From Actinomycetota bacterium (GTDB lineage Bacteria > Actinomycetota > Actinomycetes > Actinomycetales > Microbacteriaceae), in contig WLFI01000011.1 in NCBI GenBank assembly GCA_009703845.1, positions 1 to 10,642 of the forward strand: a DNA stretch of 10,642 nucleotides. The letters are read 5' to 3'. Shown here one piece after another: positions 1 to 7,093 of this stretch (within the stretch, counting starts at the first letter, position 1; each line of letters opens with the position of its first letter). Under the pieces are notes generated by a model. It was not told the origin of the DNA. It was given only the letters and a program-made list of their open reading frames with translations, and made no database searches. The translations under genes and the position numbers were made by a program.

Positions 1-1614
1 GAATTCTCCACGTCCTCTATAAACGGCGGCACTTTGAACATCAAAACCAGACCATTTGTGGCCGCTGCTAAAGAACTTGGTGTGAGCCAAAAGCTGAAGT
101 AGTGGGTGCGTAAACAGCCAAACCACGGCAAGGTCAATTAGGGTCGTGAGACCTAGAGTGAAGGCAAAACCACGAACGTTACCGACAGTCAGTACATACA
201 GCGTTCCAGCTGCAAGCAGGTTTACGGCATCTGATACCAAGATGGTTCTTCTAGCCCTAAGCCATCCAGTTTCGACAGCCGCGGTGAGCGGTCGTCCCTC
301 ACGCAGCTCATCTCGAACACGTTCGAAGTAAACGATGAATGAGTCGGCGGTGATACCAATCGCAACGATCAAACCGGCAACACCCGAGAGCGAGAGTCGG
401 TATCCCTGTCTCCACGACAGAACAGAAATCACCAGGTAAGTCAACACTGCGGCGACCACCAGAGAGCCAATCGTTACCATCGCCAGGGCGCGGTACTGGA
501 ACAACGAATAGATGACAACCAGAATGAGTCCAATCAGACCTGCCAACAAACCGTTGTAGAGCTGAGAGGTGCCCAAAGTTGCAGAGATGTTCGCCTGGCT
601 TTGAACCTCGAAACCGATAGGCAGCGAGCCGTACTTCAACTGATCAGCTAGTTCTTTTGAACTTGTCTGGTCAAAAGAACCGGTAATCTCGGCCTGGCCG
701 CTGGTGATTACAGCATTGGTCGAAGGAGCTGTGATTACGTATCCATCGATGGTGACTGCGAATTGATTTTGCGGCGCGGTCAGTGGGTAGAGCCGCTTGG
801 TGACAGCAGCAAATTGCTTGGTGCCTTCAGCGTCGAAATCGAGCGAGACGGCCCATTCGTTCAAAACGGCACCGGTGTTTGTGGTTCGCGCTCCAGCCGA
901 AGCATCCTCGATGCGGCTACCTGAAATTTCAACCGGTCCAAGAATATATTTGATGGCACCTTCACGGTCACAAGTCACGAGTGGCAGTGCGGGGTCATCG
1001 ACTTGACCTGGTTCTCTGAAGTCAGCGGCTAGGCTGTCAGCGCTCGACCGGCAACTAAGGGCGTCGTATTCGGCCTGAATCTCTTTTGATACCCAGTTCA
1101 GGTCGCTGCCGCTAGTGGGTTTTGAGCTACTGGTCGCGATAGGGGCCGAAGCAGGTGGGGCAGATGGAGTTGCATTGCTTCCATCTCCGCCAACGGCACT
1201 GTTAGTAGCCATTGACGTTGCAAGCACTGGCCTGAACTCGAGAAGAGCGCTCGCCTTGATTAGCTTTAGAGTGCTTTCATCAGGGGTACCCGGAATCGAC
1301 ACAACAATTGCTGCGTTATTTCCGCTTCCCTGCGTTTGAATCGACGATTCGCTAACGCCAGTCGCGTCAACGCGTTGTCTGATGATCTCAACGGCCTGTT
1401 CAAGTTGGCCATCTTCGAGAACCTTCTTGTCGCCCAGAGACGGCGAAAGGATAATCTCGGTGCCGCCCTGAAGGTCGAGAGCCAACTGTGGCGCGAATGA
1501 CGCGTTACGGCCGGTGTTCTCGGCCCAAGCGATTACACCAACGAGAGCAACGAGAATAAGGACAAGGTTAATTAGCCTCTTGCGAGAGGCCTTCACTAGA
1601 CCGTTTGATGACAT
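1..1614 (-). CDS. secD: Protein translocase subunit SecD, C-terminus cut off by window edge
   Basis: SecD works with SecF in the membrane, where the pair uses the proton motive force to help SecYEG-exported proteins leave the channel. The 538 residues in the window stay open to base 1. A first membrane segment lies at about residues 14-31, followed by the family motif DLQGG (residues 47-51) at the start of the extracytoplasmic P1 region. A Ser/Ala/Pro/Thr/Gly-rich low-complexity linker covers about residues 138-170. The C-terminal membrane block begins near residue 352 and contains the conserved loop GVTADSFIVYFERVRDE. Actinobacterial SecD proteins are usually about 550-600 residues, so probably only a few dozen residues are missing, and secF is expected just to the left. 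The ATG abuts the yajC stop (TAG-ATG, no gap) and has only a weak upstream ribosome binding site, so translation is probably coupled to yajC. The family is certain from motifs and neighbours. Confidence 0.96.
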   Translation of the reverse strand, partial: MSSNGLVKASRKRLINLVLILVALVGVIAWAENTGRNASFAPQLALDLQGGTEIILSPSLGDKKVLEDGQLEQAVEIIRQRVDATGVSESSIQTQGSGNNAAIVVSIPGTPDESTLKLIKASALLEFRPVLATSMATNSAVGGDGSNATPSAPPASAPIATSSSKPTSGSDLNWVSKEIQAEYDALSCRSSADSLAADFREPGQVDDPALPLVTCDREGAIKYILGPVEISGSRIEDASAGARTTNTGAVLNEWAVSLDFDAEGTKQFAAVTKRLYPLTAPQNQFAVTIDGYVITAPSTNAVITSGQAEITGSFDQTSSKELADQLKYGSLPIGFEVQSQANISATLGTSQLYNGLLAGLIGLILVVIYSLFQYRALAMVTIGSLVVAAVLTYLVISVLSWRQGYRLSLSGVAGLIVAIGITADSFIVYFERVRDELREGRPLTAAVETGWLRARRTILVSDAVNLLAAGTLYVLTVGNVRGFAFTLGLTTLIDLAVVWLFTHPLLQLLAHTKFFSSGHKWSGFDVQSAAVYRGRGEF

Positions 1615-1959
1615 CTATTTCTCTGACTTCTTAACTGCCGGCTGCGCTGGCGTCTTTTTAGTTGCGGCCTTGGTAGCGGCTTTGGTAGCGGACTCAACAG
1701 GTAGATCGGCAATCGCGCTTACGGTGCGCATGATGGCACCTTTGGCGACAACGAGAGTTGAGGTGCCAGACTTCAGAGTCACTCGGTCACCATCGACCGC
1801 TGTAATGGTGCCGTAAATACCTGATCCGAGCATCACTTCAGTTCCAACCACAGAAGCCGCCTCTATAAGTGCCGCCTGGCGCTTGCGTTGCCTCGAGCTG
1901 TTGTAAAGAATGAAGCCCATAAAGGCAATAAGCAGCACAGGAAGTAGGAAAGACTCCAT
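1615..1959 (-). CDS. yajC: Preprotein translocase subunit YajC
   Basis: YajC is a small single-pass membrane protein that associates with SecDF and the Sec translocon. The 114-residue product has the expected plan: a hydrophobic N-terminal segment (about residues 4-20), then a basic NSSRQRKRQ stretch, then a small beta-rich cytoplasmic domain containing GSGIYGTITAVDGDRVTL. The tail is low-complexity and rich in Ala, Lys and Thr, with two ATKA units encoded by a 12-base tandem repeat. The tail is typical in position but variable in sequence across the family. The stop codon touches the secD ATG directly. A 61-base gap separates it from ruvB upstream and holds a candidate promoter, so yajC-secD(-secF) may be partly independent of the ruv genes. 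Location next to secD and the membrane anchor make the call secure. Confidence 0.95.
   Translation of the reverse strand: MESFLLPVLLIAFMGFILYNSSRQRKRQAALIEAASVVGTEVMLGSGIYGTITAVDGDRVTLKSGTSTLVVAKGAIMRTVSAIADLPVESATKAATKAATKKTPAQPAVKKSEK
1664..1691. repeat. 12-base tandem repeat within yajC
   Basis: Two copies of GCGGCYTTGGTA (1664-1675 and 1676-1687, one C/T difference) plus GCGG of a third. On the minus strand they encode the repeated Ala-Thr-Lys-Ala part of the YajC tail. The unit is a multiple of three, so gain or loss of copies would keep the frame. Confidence 0.85.
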
Positions 1960-1978
1960 TTTTAGACCTAACTTGAGA

Positions 1979-2013
1979 TAACCCAGAAGGGGTTAGACAC
2001 CTAGACGATTATA
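1979..2013 (-). promoter_or_regulatory. Candidate -10 box and leader hairpin before yajC
   Basis: In the ruvB-yajC gap the minus strand carries a perfect TATAAT (2008-2013). No good -35 box is seen at 16-18 bases upstream. A transcript would start near 2001 and give a leader of about 40 bases. That leader contains a perfect six-pair stem, TAACCC/GGGTTA, with a five-base loop (1979-1995). No T-run follows the stem, so it is not a convincing intrinsic terminator. The promoter role is inferred from one box. Confidence 0.35.
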
Positions 2014-2020
2014 AGTTGTC

Positions 2021-3028
2021 TCAGCCGAATAAACCGTCAGTTGGGAGTTTGCCGATGTGCCTGATGGCGGAGGCAGTGGCCTGTCTACCTCGTGGGGTCT
2101 TAGTTACTAATCCGAGGCGAATCAAGTAAGGCTCTACAACGGAATCGATTGTGTCTTGCTCTTCGCCAACCGCAACGGCAAGGGTGCTGAGCCCAACAGG
2201 TTTGCCACCGAAACGATTAACGAGGCAATCGAGAACAGTTCTGTCTATTCTGTCGAGCCCTAAAGAATCGATTCCATAGAGTTCGAGTGCTTCCTGTGCA
2301 ACTTGAAGCCCCACGGAACGGTGATTATGCACAAGTGCATAATCGCGCACGCGCTTCAATAAGCGGTTGGCAATTCGAGGTGTCCCCCTAGATCTTGAGG
2401 CGATCTCTGCGGCGGCCAAACCGTCGAGTTGAACATCCAATTTCTTTGCCGACTTCACGACAATCTGAAGCAGCTCCGATGGTTCATAGAAATCGAGGTG
2501 CGCCGTGAAACCGAAGCGATCCCGAAGCGGGTTCGGCAGCATGCCAGATCTTGTCGTAGCACCAACAAGAGTGAATGGGGCAATGTCAAGCGAGATGGAG
2601 TTGGCCCCTGCTCCCTTGCCAACCATCACATCGACTCGAAAATCTTCCATAGCCAAATAGAGCATTTCTTCAGCTGCTCGCGACATTCTGTGGATTTCGT
2701 CTATGAACAAAACCTCGTTTGGCGTCAGCGATGTGAGAATACTGGCCAGGTCACCTGCATGCTGGATGGTCGGACCGCTCGTCAATCGAAGAGGTACACC
2801 GCGCTCCCCCGCAATGATCATCGAAAGAGTGGTTTTTCCGAGGCCTGGAGGGCCAGCTAGCAGAATGTGCTCTGGAGCTCGATTCTGCAACTTGGCAGCC
2901 TGAACCAAAAGCGAGATTTGACCGCGAACCGAGTCTTGACCGACGAATTCATCTAGCGATTGCGGTCTAAGTGACGCCTCAAAGGCGGTGTCGAAATCGG
3001 ATTCAAACTGCTCATCTGGGTTAGGCAT
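2021..3028 (-). CDS. ruvB: Holliday junction branch migration ATPase RuvB
   Basis: RuvB is the hexameric AAA+ motor that, bound to RuvA, drives branch migration of Holliday junctions during recombinational repair. The 335-residue protein is full length. Visible landmarks are Walker [10 protein letters not shown] (residues 59-67), Walker B LFIDE (107-111), sensor 1 GATTR (156-160), the arginine-finger segment LRDRFG (169-174 region), the [17 protein letters not shown] helix of the small AAA+ lid (about 215-231), and a C-terminal winged-helix DNA-binding domain ending with TPRGR (311-315). It starts at an ATG seven bases after the ruvA stop, so it is cotranscribed with ruvA. The GGGAAAG within the ruvA tail may act as a distant ribosome binding site. 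Its stop is 61 bases before yajC. All catalytic motifs are present and nothing looks degraded. Confidence 0.98.
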   Translation of the reverse strand: MPNPDEQFESDFDTAFEASLRPQSLDEFVGQDSVRGQISLLVQAAKLQNRAPEHILLAGPPGLGKTTLSMIIAGERGVPLRLTSGPTIQHAGDLASILTSLTPNEVLFIDEIHRMSRAAEEMLYLAMEDFRVDVMVGKGAGANSISLDIAPFTLVGATTRSGMLPNPLRDRFGFTAHLDFYEPSELLQIVVKSAKKLDVQLDGLAAAEIASRSRGTPRIANRLLKRVRDYALVHNHRSVGLQVAQEALELYGIDSLGLDRIDRTVLDCLVNRFGGKPVGLSTLAVAVGEEQDTIDSVVEPYLIRLGLVTKTPRGRQATASAIRHIGKLPTDGLFG

Positions 3029-3035
3029 GAAACCA

Positions 3036-3605
3036 CTAAGGCTTTCCCGAGATGATGGCTAGAGCGAGTCGCAGAGCCGCTGGTTTCTCTTGCGTCATAG
3101 TCAGTGCTTCTTTTATTGCTGTGGCAGCTACTTTTTCACTGTAACCAAGGCCGACCAGGGCCGAGACTAGCTCTTCTGAAACGCTAGAACCTCTAGCTGA
3201 GCCGGTTGAGCGAATTCTTCCGGCCAGGCTGACTACCAGTAGCTTTGCGGTTTTAGGACCAATTCCGGGTACGGATCGAAAGACCCCATCATCTTCGCTG
3301 TCGACGGCGGCGCCTATTTGCTCGCTTGTGAGCGCAGCGATTATGGCCAAACCAGATTTCGGTCCAATACCAGATACGCCCGTAACCGCATCGAATAGCT
3401 CAGCAGACTCTGAATCGTCAAAGCCATAAAGTGTCATGGAATCTTCTCGAACGATTAACCGCGTGTGTAGCTGAATCGATTGACCAACTTTGGCGTTGGT
3501 TGAGGTCTGAGGTGTCACGTGCAACAGGTATCCCACGCCAGCGCAATCTACAACGAGCGAGTTTGCCTGCGTCGATTGCACTTGGCCAGAAATAGTTGCG
3601 ATCAC
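3036..3605 (-). CDS. ruvA: Holliday junction DNA helicase subunit RuvA
   Basis: RuvA is the tetrameric junction-recognition subunit that loads RuvB rings onto Holliday junctions. The 189-residue protein shows the N-terminal OB-fold domain (about residues 1-62, ending in the typical [10 protein letters not shown]), two helix-hairpin-helix motifs (GVSGIGPK at 76-83 and VPGIGPK at 112-118) that contact the junction arms, and a C-terminal three-helix domain (about 145-189, [13 protein letters not shown]) that binds RuvB. A Ser/Gly/Arg-rich flexible linker at about 131-143 joins the last two domains. I chose the GTG at 3603-3605, because it gives the family's conserved [13 protein letters not shown] N-terminus. 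It lies nine bases after the ruvC stop, in the usual ruvC-ruvA-ruvB order. Confidence 0.98.
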   Translation of the reverse strand: MIATISGQVQSTQANSLVVDCAGVGYLLHVTPQTSTNAKVGQSIQLHTRLIVREDSMTLYGFDDSESAELFDAVTGVSGIGPKSGLAIIAALTSEQIGAAVDSEDDGVFRSVPGIGPKTAKLLVVSLAGRIRSTGSARGSSVSEELVSALVGLGYSEKVAATAIKEALTMTQEKPAALRLALAIISGKP

Positions 3606-3614
3606 TAGAACAGC

Positions 3615-4184
3615 CTACTTCTTGCGCTGTTTGACTTGACTAGCCACGCCTTGTGCCTTTGCCCAGGCTTTTTGCGCAGGAGTCAAAACCTGACCGGCCG
3701 GAGGTGTCTCGAAATTCTTCCAGGCTGCCGTTATAGCGATGGCCAAAGCGTCGGCCGCGTCGGCGGGCCTCGGCACATCGGTGAGCCCCAATATCTTTGC
3801 AACCATGTTTCCGACCTGTGCTTTCTCGGCACGACCGTTACCGGTTACTGCCGACTTCACCTCAGAAGGTGTGTGAAAGACCACGGGGATGTTCTTGCGA
3901 CTGGCCAGCATCAGAAGCACTCCGCTGATTTGAGCGACTCCCATTACCGAACGAAGGTTGGCTTGCGCGAAAACTCGTTCAATGGCTATGAGATCTGGTT
4001 TGTAAAGCTCGATGGCCGACTCTAACTCACTACCAAGGTGACCGATACGGTCAACCAAATCAGTATCCGCGCTCGTGGTGGCAACGCTGACATGCAGAAG
4101 TGAAAGCTTGCGCCCAGCATCCTTGTTGATTACACCGATGCCGCAGCGGGTAAGACCCGGGTCAACCCCAAGAATTACAGTCAC
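3615..4184 (-). CDS. ruvC: Crossover junction endodeoxyribonuclease RuvC
   Basis: RuvC is the dimeric, magnesium-dependent resolvase that cuts Holliday junctions symmetrically after RuvAB branch migration. The 189-residue protein keeps the RNase H-like fold signature and the four acidic catalytic residues: D8 in GVDPGLTRCG, E69 in AIERVF, and D142 and D145 in PADAADALAIA. The conserved GNGRAEKAQV segment (residues 115-124) that contacts the junction is also present. The C-terminal tail is basic (KQRKK). It starts with GTG placed immediately after the TAA stop of yebC with no spacer, so it is probably translated by coupling or re-initiation. The assignment is secure. Confidence 0.98.
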   Translation of the reverse strand: MTVILGVDPGLTRCGIGVINKDAGRKLSLLHVSVATTSADTDLVDRIGHLGSELESAIELYKPDLIAIERVFAQANLRSVMGVAQISGVLLMLASRKNIPVVFHTPSEVKSAVTGNGRAEKAQVGNMVAKILGLTDVPRPADAADALAIAITAAWKNFETPPAGQVLTPAQKAWAKAQGVASQVKQRKK

Positions 4185-4940
4185 TTAGTCGTTTTCTAGC
4201 TCTGCCATGACTTCGGCTGACATGTCGAAGTTGCTGTAAACGTTTTGAACCTCATCGGAGTCTTCAAGTGAATCGATCATCTTGATGACTTTGCGTGCGG
4301 TTTCAGCGTCAACCTGAACATCCATCGATGCTACAAACTCGACGTCGGCACTCTCGTAATCGATACCCGCGTTTTGCAACGCCAAGCGAACAGAGACCAT
4401 TTCACTAGGGTCGGTCGTAACGACGATTTGCTCGCCACGGTCTTCAACGTTGTCAACCGCGAACTCAAGAACCGCTTCAAGAACGGCATCCTCAGTCGTG
4501 TTCTCGGCCGGGACCACGATTACACCCTTGCGTGCGAACTGGTATGCAACTGACCCTGGGTCCGCAAGTGTTCCACCGTTGCGGCTCAAGGCGAGGCGCA
4601 CATCGGCGGCAGCGCGGTTCTTATTGTCGGTCAGACACTCAATCATTAGCGCAACACCGTTTGGCCCATAAGCCTCATACATGATGTTTAGATATTCGAC
4701 CGAATCTGCCCCGACACCCGAGCCACGCTTGATGGCGCGATCAATGTTGTCATTGGGAAGAGAGGACTTTCTGCCCTTTTGAACTGCGTCATAAAGGGTT
4801 GGGTTGCCGTCTAGATCGGCACCTCCAAGTCGCGCAGCAACTTCAATGTTCTTAATCAGTTTTGCGAAAAGTTTTGCACGGCGACCATCGATGACGGCCT
4901 TCTTGTGCTTAGTTGTGGCCCATTTGGAGTGACCAGACAT
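4185..4940 (-). CDS. yebC: YebC/PmpR/TACO1 family protein
   Basis: The 251-residue protein begins with the near-invariant [15 protein letters not shown] and continues with [16 protein letters not shown], the hallmark of the YebC/TACO1 family. Members were described as DNA-binding transcriptional regulators (PmpR); more recent work links the family to relief of ribosome stalling at difficult sequences such as proline stretches, so the molecular role here should be taken as a translation or regulatory factor. The usual [30 protein letters not shown] core (written in part: [10 protein letters not shown] at about 63-72) and the acidic C-terminal domain are intact. The ATG has a good ribosome binding site, GGGAG, six bases upstream (4947-4951). 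The stop abuts ruvC. The yebC-ruvC-ruvA-ruvB order is widespread in bacteria. Confidence 0.97.
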   Translation of the reverse strand: MSGHSKWATTKHKKAVIDGRRAKLFAKLIKNIEVAARLGGADLDGNPTLYDAVQKGRKSSLPNDNIDRAIKRGSGVGADSVEYLNIMYEAYGPNGVALMIECLTDNKNRAAADVRLALSRNGGTLADPGSVAYQFARKGVIVVPAENTTEDAVLEAVLEFAVDNVEDRGEQIVVTTDPSEMVSVRLALQNAGIDYESADVEFVASMDVQVDAETARKVIKMIDSLEDSDEVQNVYSNFDMSAEVMAELEND

Positions 4941-5001
4941 GCGAATCTCCCAGTGATTTCAAGTTTCGCTGTAAGTCTACTAACTCAACTTGACCTTGAA
5001 C

Positions 5002-5586
5002 TTAGGCGCTCACCATCGAGTCTATGAAGAATCGGTGCACCCGGTTCTCGTCGGTGACCTCGGGATGAAAGCTGATACCCAAAATTGAATTCTGTCGAAC
5101 CGCCACTACGGCACCCGTGCTCAAAGTAGCCAACACTTCTGCCTCTACGCCAACTTGCTCGATGATTGGTGCACGAATGAACGCCGCGACCATATCTGGA
5201 CCTTCAATGCCTTTGAACGCCAGATTTGTTTCGAATGACTCGGTCTGGTGTCCAAATGCGTTTCGCCGCACAGTGACGTCGAGTCCACCAAAAGTTTCTT
5301 GACCCTCAATGCCGTCGAGGATGCGGTCAGCTAGAAGGATTAGGCCCGCACAGGTGCCAAAAGTCGGCATCCCATTAGCTATGGCAGATTTGAGTGGATC
5401 GAATAATTCGAAGATTCTGGCGAGTTTGCTAATAGTGGTGGACTCTCCGCCGGGGAGAATTAGCCCATCTATTGACGCGAGCTCGGCTGCCGTTCTTACT
5501 TCGATCGACTTCGCGCCAGCGGCTTCTACAGACGCGAGGTGTTCACGAACATCCCCTTGAAAGGCGAGAACGCCGATTGTTTTCAT
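5002..5586 (-). CDS. pdxT: Pyridoxal 5'-phosphate synthase glutaminase subunit PdxT
   Basis: PdxT hydrolyses glutamine and channels ammonia to PdxS in the DXP-independent pathway for vitamin B6 (pyridoxal 5'-phosphate). The 194-residue protein is a class I-type glutaminase with the triad Cys79 (GTCAGL), His174 and Glu176 (SFHPEVT). The family motif LPGGEST (residues 44-50) forms the oxyanion region, and GVLAFQGDVREH opens the chain. The ATG directly follows the pdxS TAA (TAA-ATG), so the two subunits are almost certainly translated from one message. A 61-base gap with no clear terminator separates it from yebC. All active-site residues are present. Confidence 0.98.
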   Translation of the reverse strand: MKTIGVLAFQGDVREHLASVEAAGAKSIEVRTAAELASIDGLILPGGESTTISKLARIFELFDPLKSAIANGMPTFGTCAGLILLADRILDGIEGQETFGGLDVTVRRNAFGHQTESFETNLAFKGIEGPDMVAAFIRAPIIEQVGVEAEVLATLSTGAVVAVRQNSILGISFHPEVTDENRVHRFFIDSMVSA

Positions 5587-6486
5587 TTACCAGCCGCGGT
5601 CGGCCAAGCGGTGTGGTGCCGGAATGTCGTTGACGTTGATACCCACCATGGCTTCGCCTAGACCGCGTGACACGCTTGCCAAAACGCTCGGGTCGTTGTA
5701 GAAAGTTACAGCCTTCACAACGGCCTTTGCGCGTGCAACCGGGTCGCCTGACTTGAAGATTCCCGAACCTACGAATACGCCGTCTGCGCCAAGCTGCATC
5801 ATCATCGCAGCGTCTGCAGGAGTTGCCACTCCGCCGGCGGTGAACATGACGACTGGAAGCTTTCCCGAGCGTGCCACTTCAACTACTAGGTCATAAGGAG
5901 CTTGAAGTTCTTTCGCCGCAACGTAAAGTTCGTCGTTGGTCTTTGCTGCCAGCGCGCGGATCTCTCCACCGATGGTGCGAATGTGCTTCGTTGCTTCTGA
6001 AACGTCACCGGTACCGGCTTCGCCCTTTGAACGAATCATGGCAGCGCCCTCGGTGATGCGTCGAAGCGCCTCGCCCAGATTGGTTGCTCCGCAAACGAAA
6101 GGAACCTTGAAGTTCCACTTGTCGATGTGGTTCACGTAGTCGGCAGGTGAAAGAACTTCTGACTCGTCGATGTAGTCAACGTTGAGTGCTTCCAGAATTT
6201 GAGCTTCAACGAAGTGGCCGATGCGTGCCTTCGCCATCACCGGGATCGAGACAGCGTTGATAATCTCGTCGATCATGTCAGGGTCACTCATGCGCGCCAC
6301 GCCACCCTGTGCGCGGATGTCGGCTGGAACACGCTCTAGGGCCATGACGGCTACTGCGCCCGCGTCTTCAGCAATTTTTGCCTGCTCAACGTTGACGACG
6401 TCCATGATTACGCCACCCTTTAGCATTTCGGCTAGTCCGCGCTTTACGCGTGTGGTGGCTACGTTGTTGTTCTGAGATTCGCTCAT
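5587..6486 (-). CDS. pdxS: Pyridoxal 5'-phosphate synthase lyase subunit PdxS
   Basis: PdxS builds pyridoxal 5'-phosphate from ribose 5-phosphate, glyceraldehyde 3-phosphate and ammonia supplied by PdxT, as a dodecameric (beta/alpha)8 barrel. I chose the ATG at 6484-6486, giving 299 residues that start [17 protein letters not shown]. This matches the usual family length and N-terminus. The frame stays open 31 codons further, but that part is unlike the family and crosses the likely promoter. Catalytic residues are visible: D29 in IMDVV, K86 in MAKARIGH and K154 in [10 protein letters not shown]. The [32 protein letters not shown] phosphate-binding end (for example [12 protein letters not shown]) and the terminal LADRGW are typical. 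A 67-base gap precedes it, with a palindrome and -10-like box right at the start codon. Confidence 0.98.
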   Translation of the reverse strand: MSESQNNNVATTRVKRGLAEMLKGGVIMDVVNVEQAKIAEDAGAVAVMALERVPADIRAQGGVARMSDPDMIDEIINAVSIPVMAKARIGHFVEAQILEALNVDYIDESEVLSPADYVNHIDKWNFKVPFVCGATNLGEALRRITEGAAMIRSKGEAGTGDVSEATKHIRTIGGEIRALAAKTNDELYVAAKELQAPYDLVVEVARSGKLPVVMFTAGGVATPADAAMMMQLGADGVFVGSGIFKSGDPVARAKAVVKAVTFYNDPSVLASVSRGLGEAMVGINVNDIPAPHRLADRGW

Positions 6487-6490
6487 GTGT

Positions 6491-6505
6491 CCAAGTGTAA
6501 CTTGG
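6491..6505. promoter_or_regulatory. Palindrome with -10-like box at the pdxS start
   Basis: CCAAGTGTAACTTGG is a perfect inverted repeat (six-base arms, three-base spacer) ending four bases before the pdxS ATG. On the minus strand its centre contains TACACT (6494-6499), a reasonable -10 box seven bases from the ATG. Initiation there would give a leaderless or nearly leaderless message, consistent with the absence of a good ribosome binding site. The -35 region (TTCGTC-like) is weak. A regulator binding the palindrome would block the promoter. I do not recognise it as a known PdxR site. Confidence 0.4.
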
Positions 6506-6553
6506 CGTTTTTGGTTGACGAAATCGGATGGCGGAAAAAGTCGAAAAGTTGCG

Positions 6554-7093
6554 TTAGCCAGACGGCCAGGCCGCAGCAATCTCGTTTCTCACTTCGCCAA
6601 GCAATTTTGGCAGCGCTTTGGTTTGCGCGATGATCGGAAAGAAGTTGGCATCGTTTGCCCATCTTGGAACCACGTGCTGATGCAAGTGAGCAGCAATTCC
6701 AGCGCCTGCAACTTCTCCCTGGTTCATTCCGATGTTGAAACCTTGGTTTCCTGAGCTGTTTTGCAGTGCCGTCATCGCTTGCTGCGTCAACAGAGCTATT
6801 TCGGCTACCTCTTCACTTGAGGCTTTGTCATAGGTGTCGACATGGCGATAAGGGCAAACCAGTAGGTGTCCAGAGTTGTAAGGGAAGAGATTCAATAGAA
6901 CAAAGGCGTGCGCACCTCTTTTTACAATCAAAGACTGTTCATCGCTTAGCGATGGCGCTAGACAAAAAGGGCATGCGTTTTCGGCAGGTTGCTGACCTTG
7001 CTGAATGTAAACCAATCGGTGAGGAGTCCAGAGCCTTTGGAAAGCGTCGGGAACGGCTGCAAAATCGGCCGCATCCTCAGGATTCTCAGACAC
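6554..7093 (-). CDS. HIT-domain protein, Ap4A phosphorylase-like
   Basis: This 179-residue protein belongs to the histidine triad superfamily of nucleotide hydrolases and transferases. The catalytic triad is [10 protein letters not shown] (H136, H138, H140), preceded by the conserved [18 protein letters not shown] strand-turn region (residues 68-85). A CPFC pair (41-44) is the cysteine motif found in actinobacterial members. In M. tuberculosis the homologue beside thrS (Rv2613c) is described as a diadenosine tetraphosphate phosphorylase, so a role in clearing Ap4A, a side product of aminoacyl-tRNA synthetases, fits its position just after thrS. The GTG start overlaps the thrS stop by one base (TAGTG), which indicates translational coupling. 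Substrate is inferred from the homologue, not from sequence alone. Confidence 0.93.
   Translation of the reverse strand: MSENPEDAADFAAVPDAFQRLWTPHRLVYIQQGQQPAENACPFCLAPSLSDEQSLIVKRGAHAFVLLNLFPYNSGHLLVCPYRHVDTYDKASSEEVAEIALLTQQAMTALQNSSGNQGFNIGMNQGEVAGAGIAAHLHQHVVPRWANDANFFPIIAQTKALPKLLGEVRNEIAAAWPSG

Noticed and set aside
4941..5001. Terminator or strong promoter between pdxT and yebC
   Set aside because: No stable stem with a T-run, and only a lone TAGACT-like box with no usable -35. The gap appears to hold just the yebC ribosome binding site.
6487..6579. N-terminal extension of pdxS by 31 residues
   Set aside because: The family begins close to MSESQ...VKRG, and the extension overlaps the HIT stop and the likely promoter.
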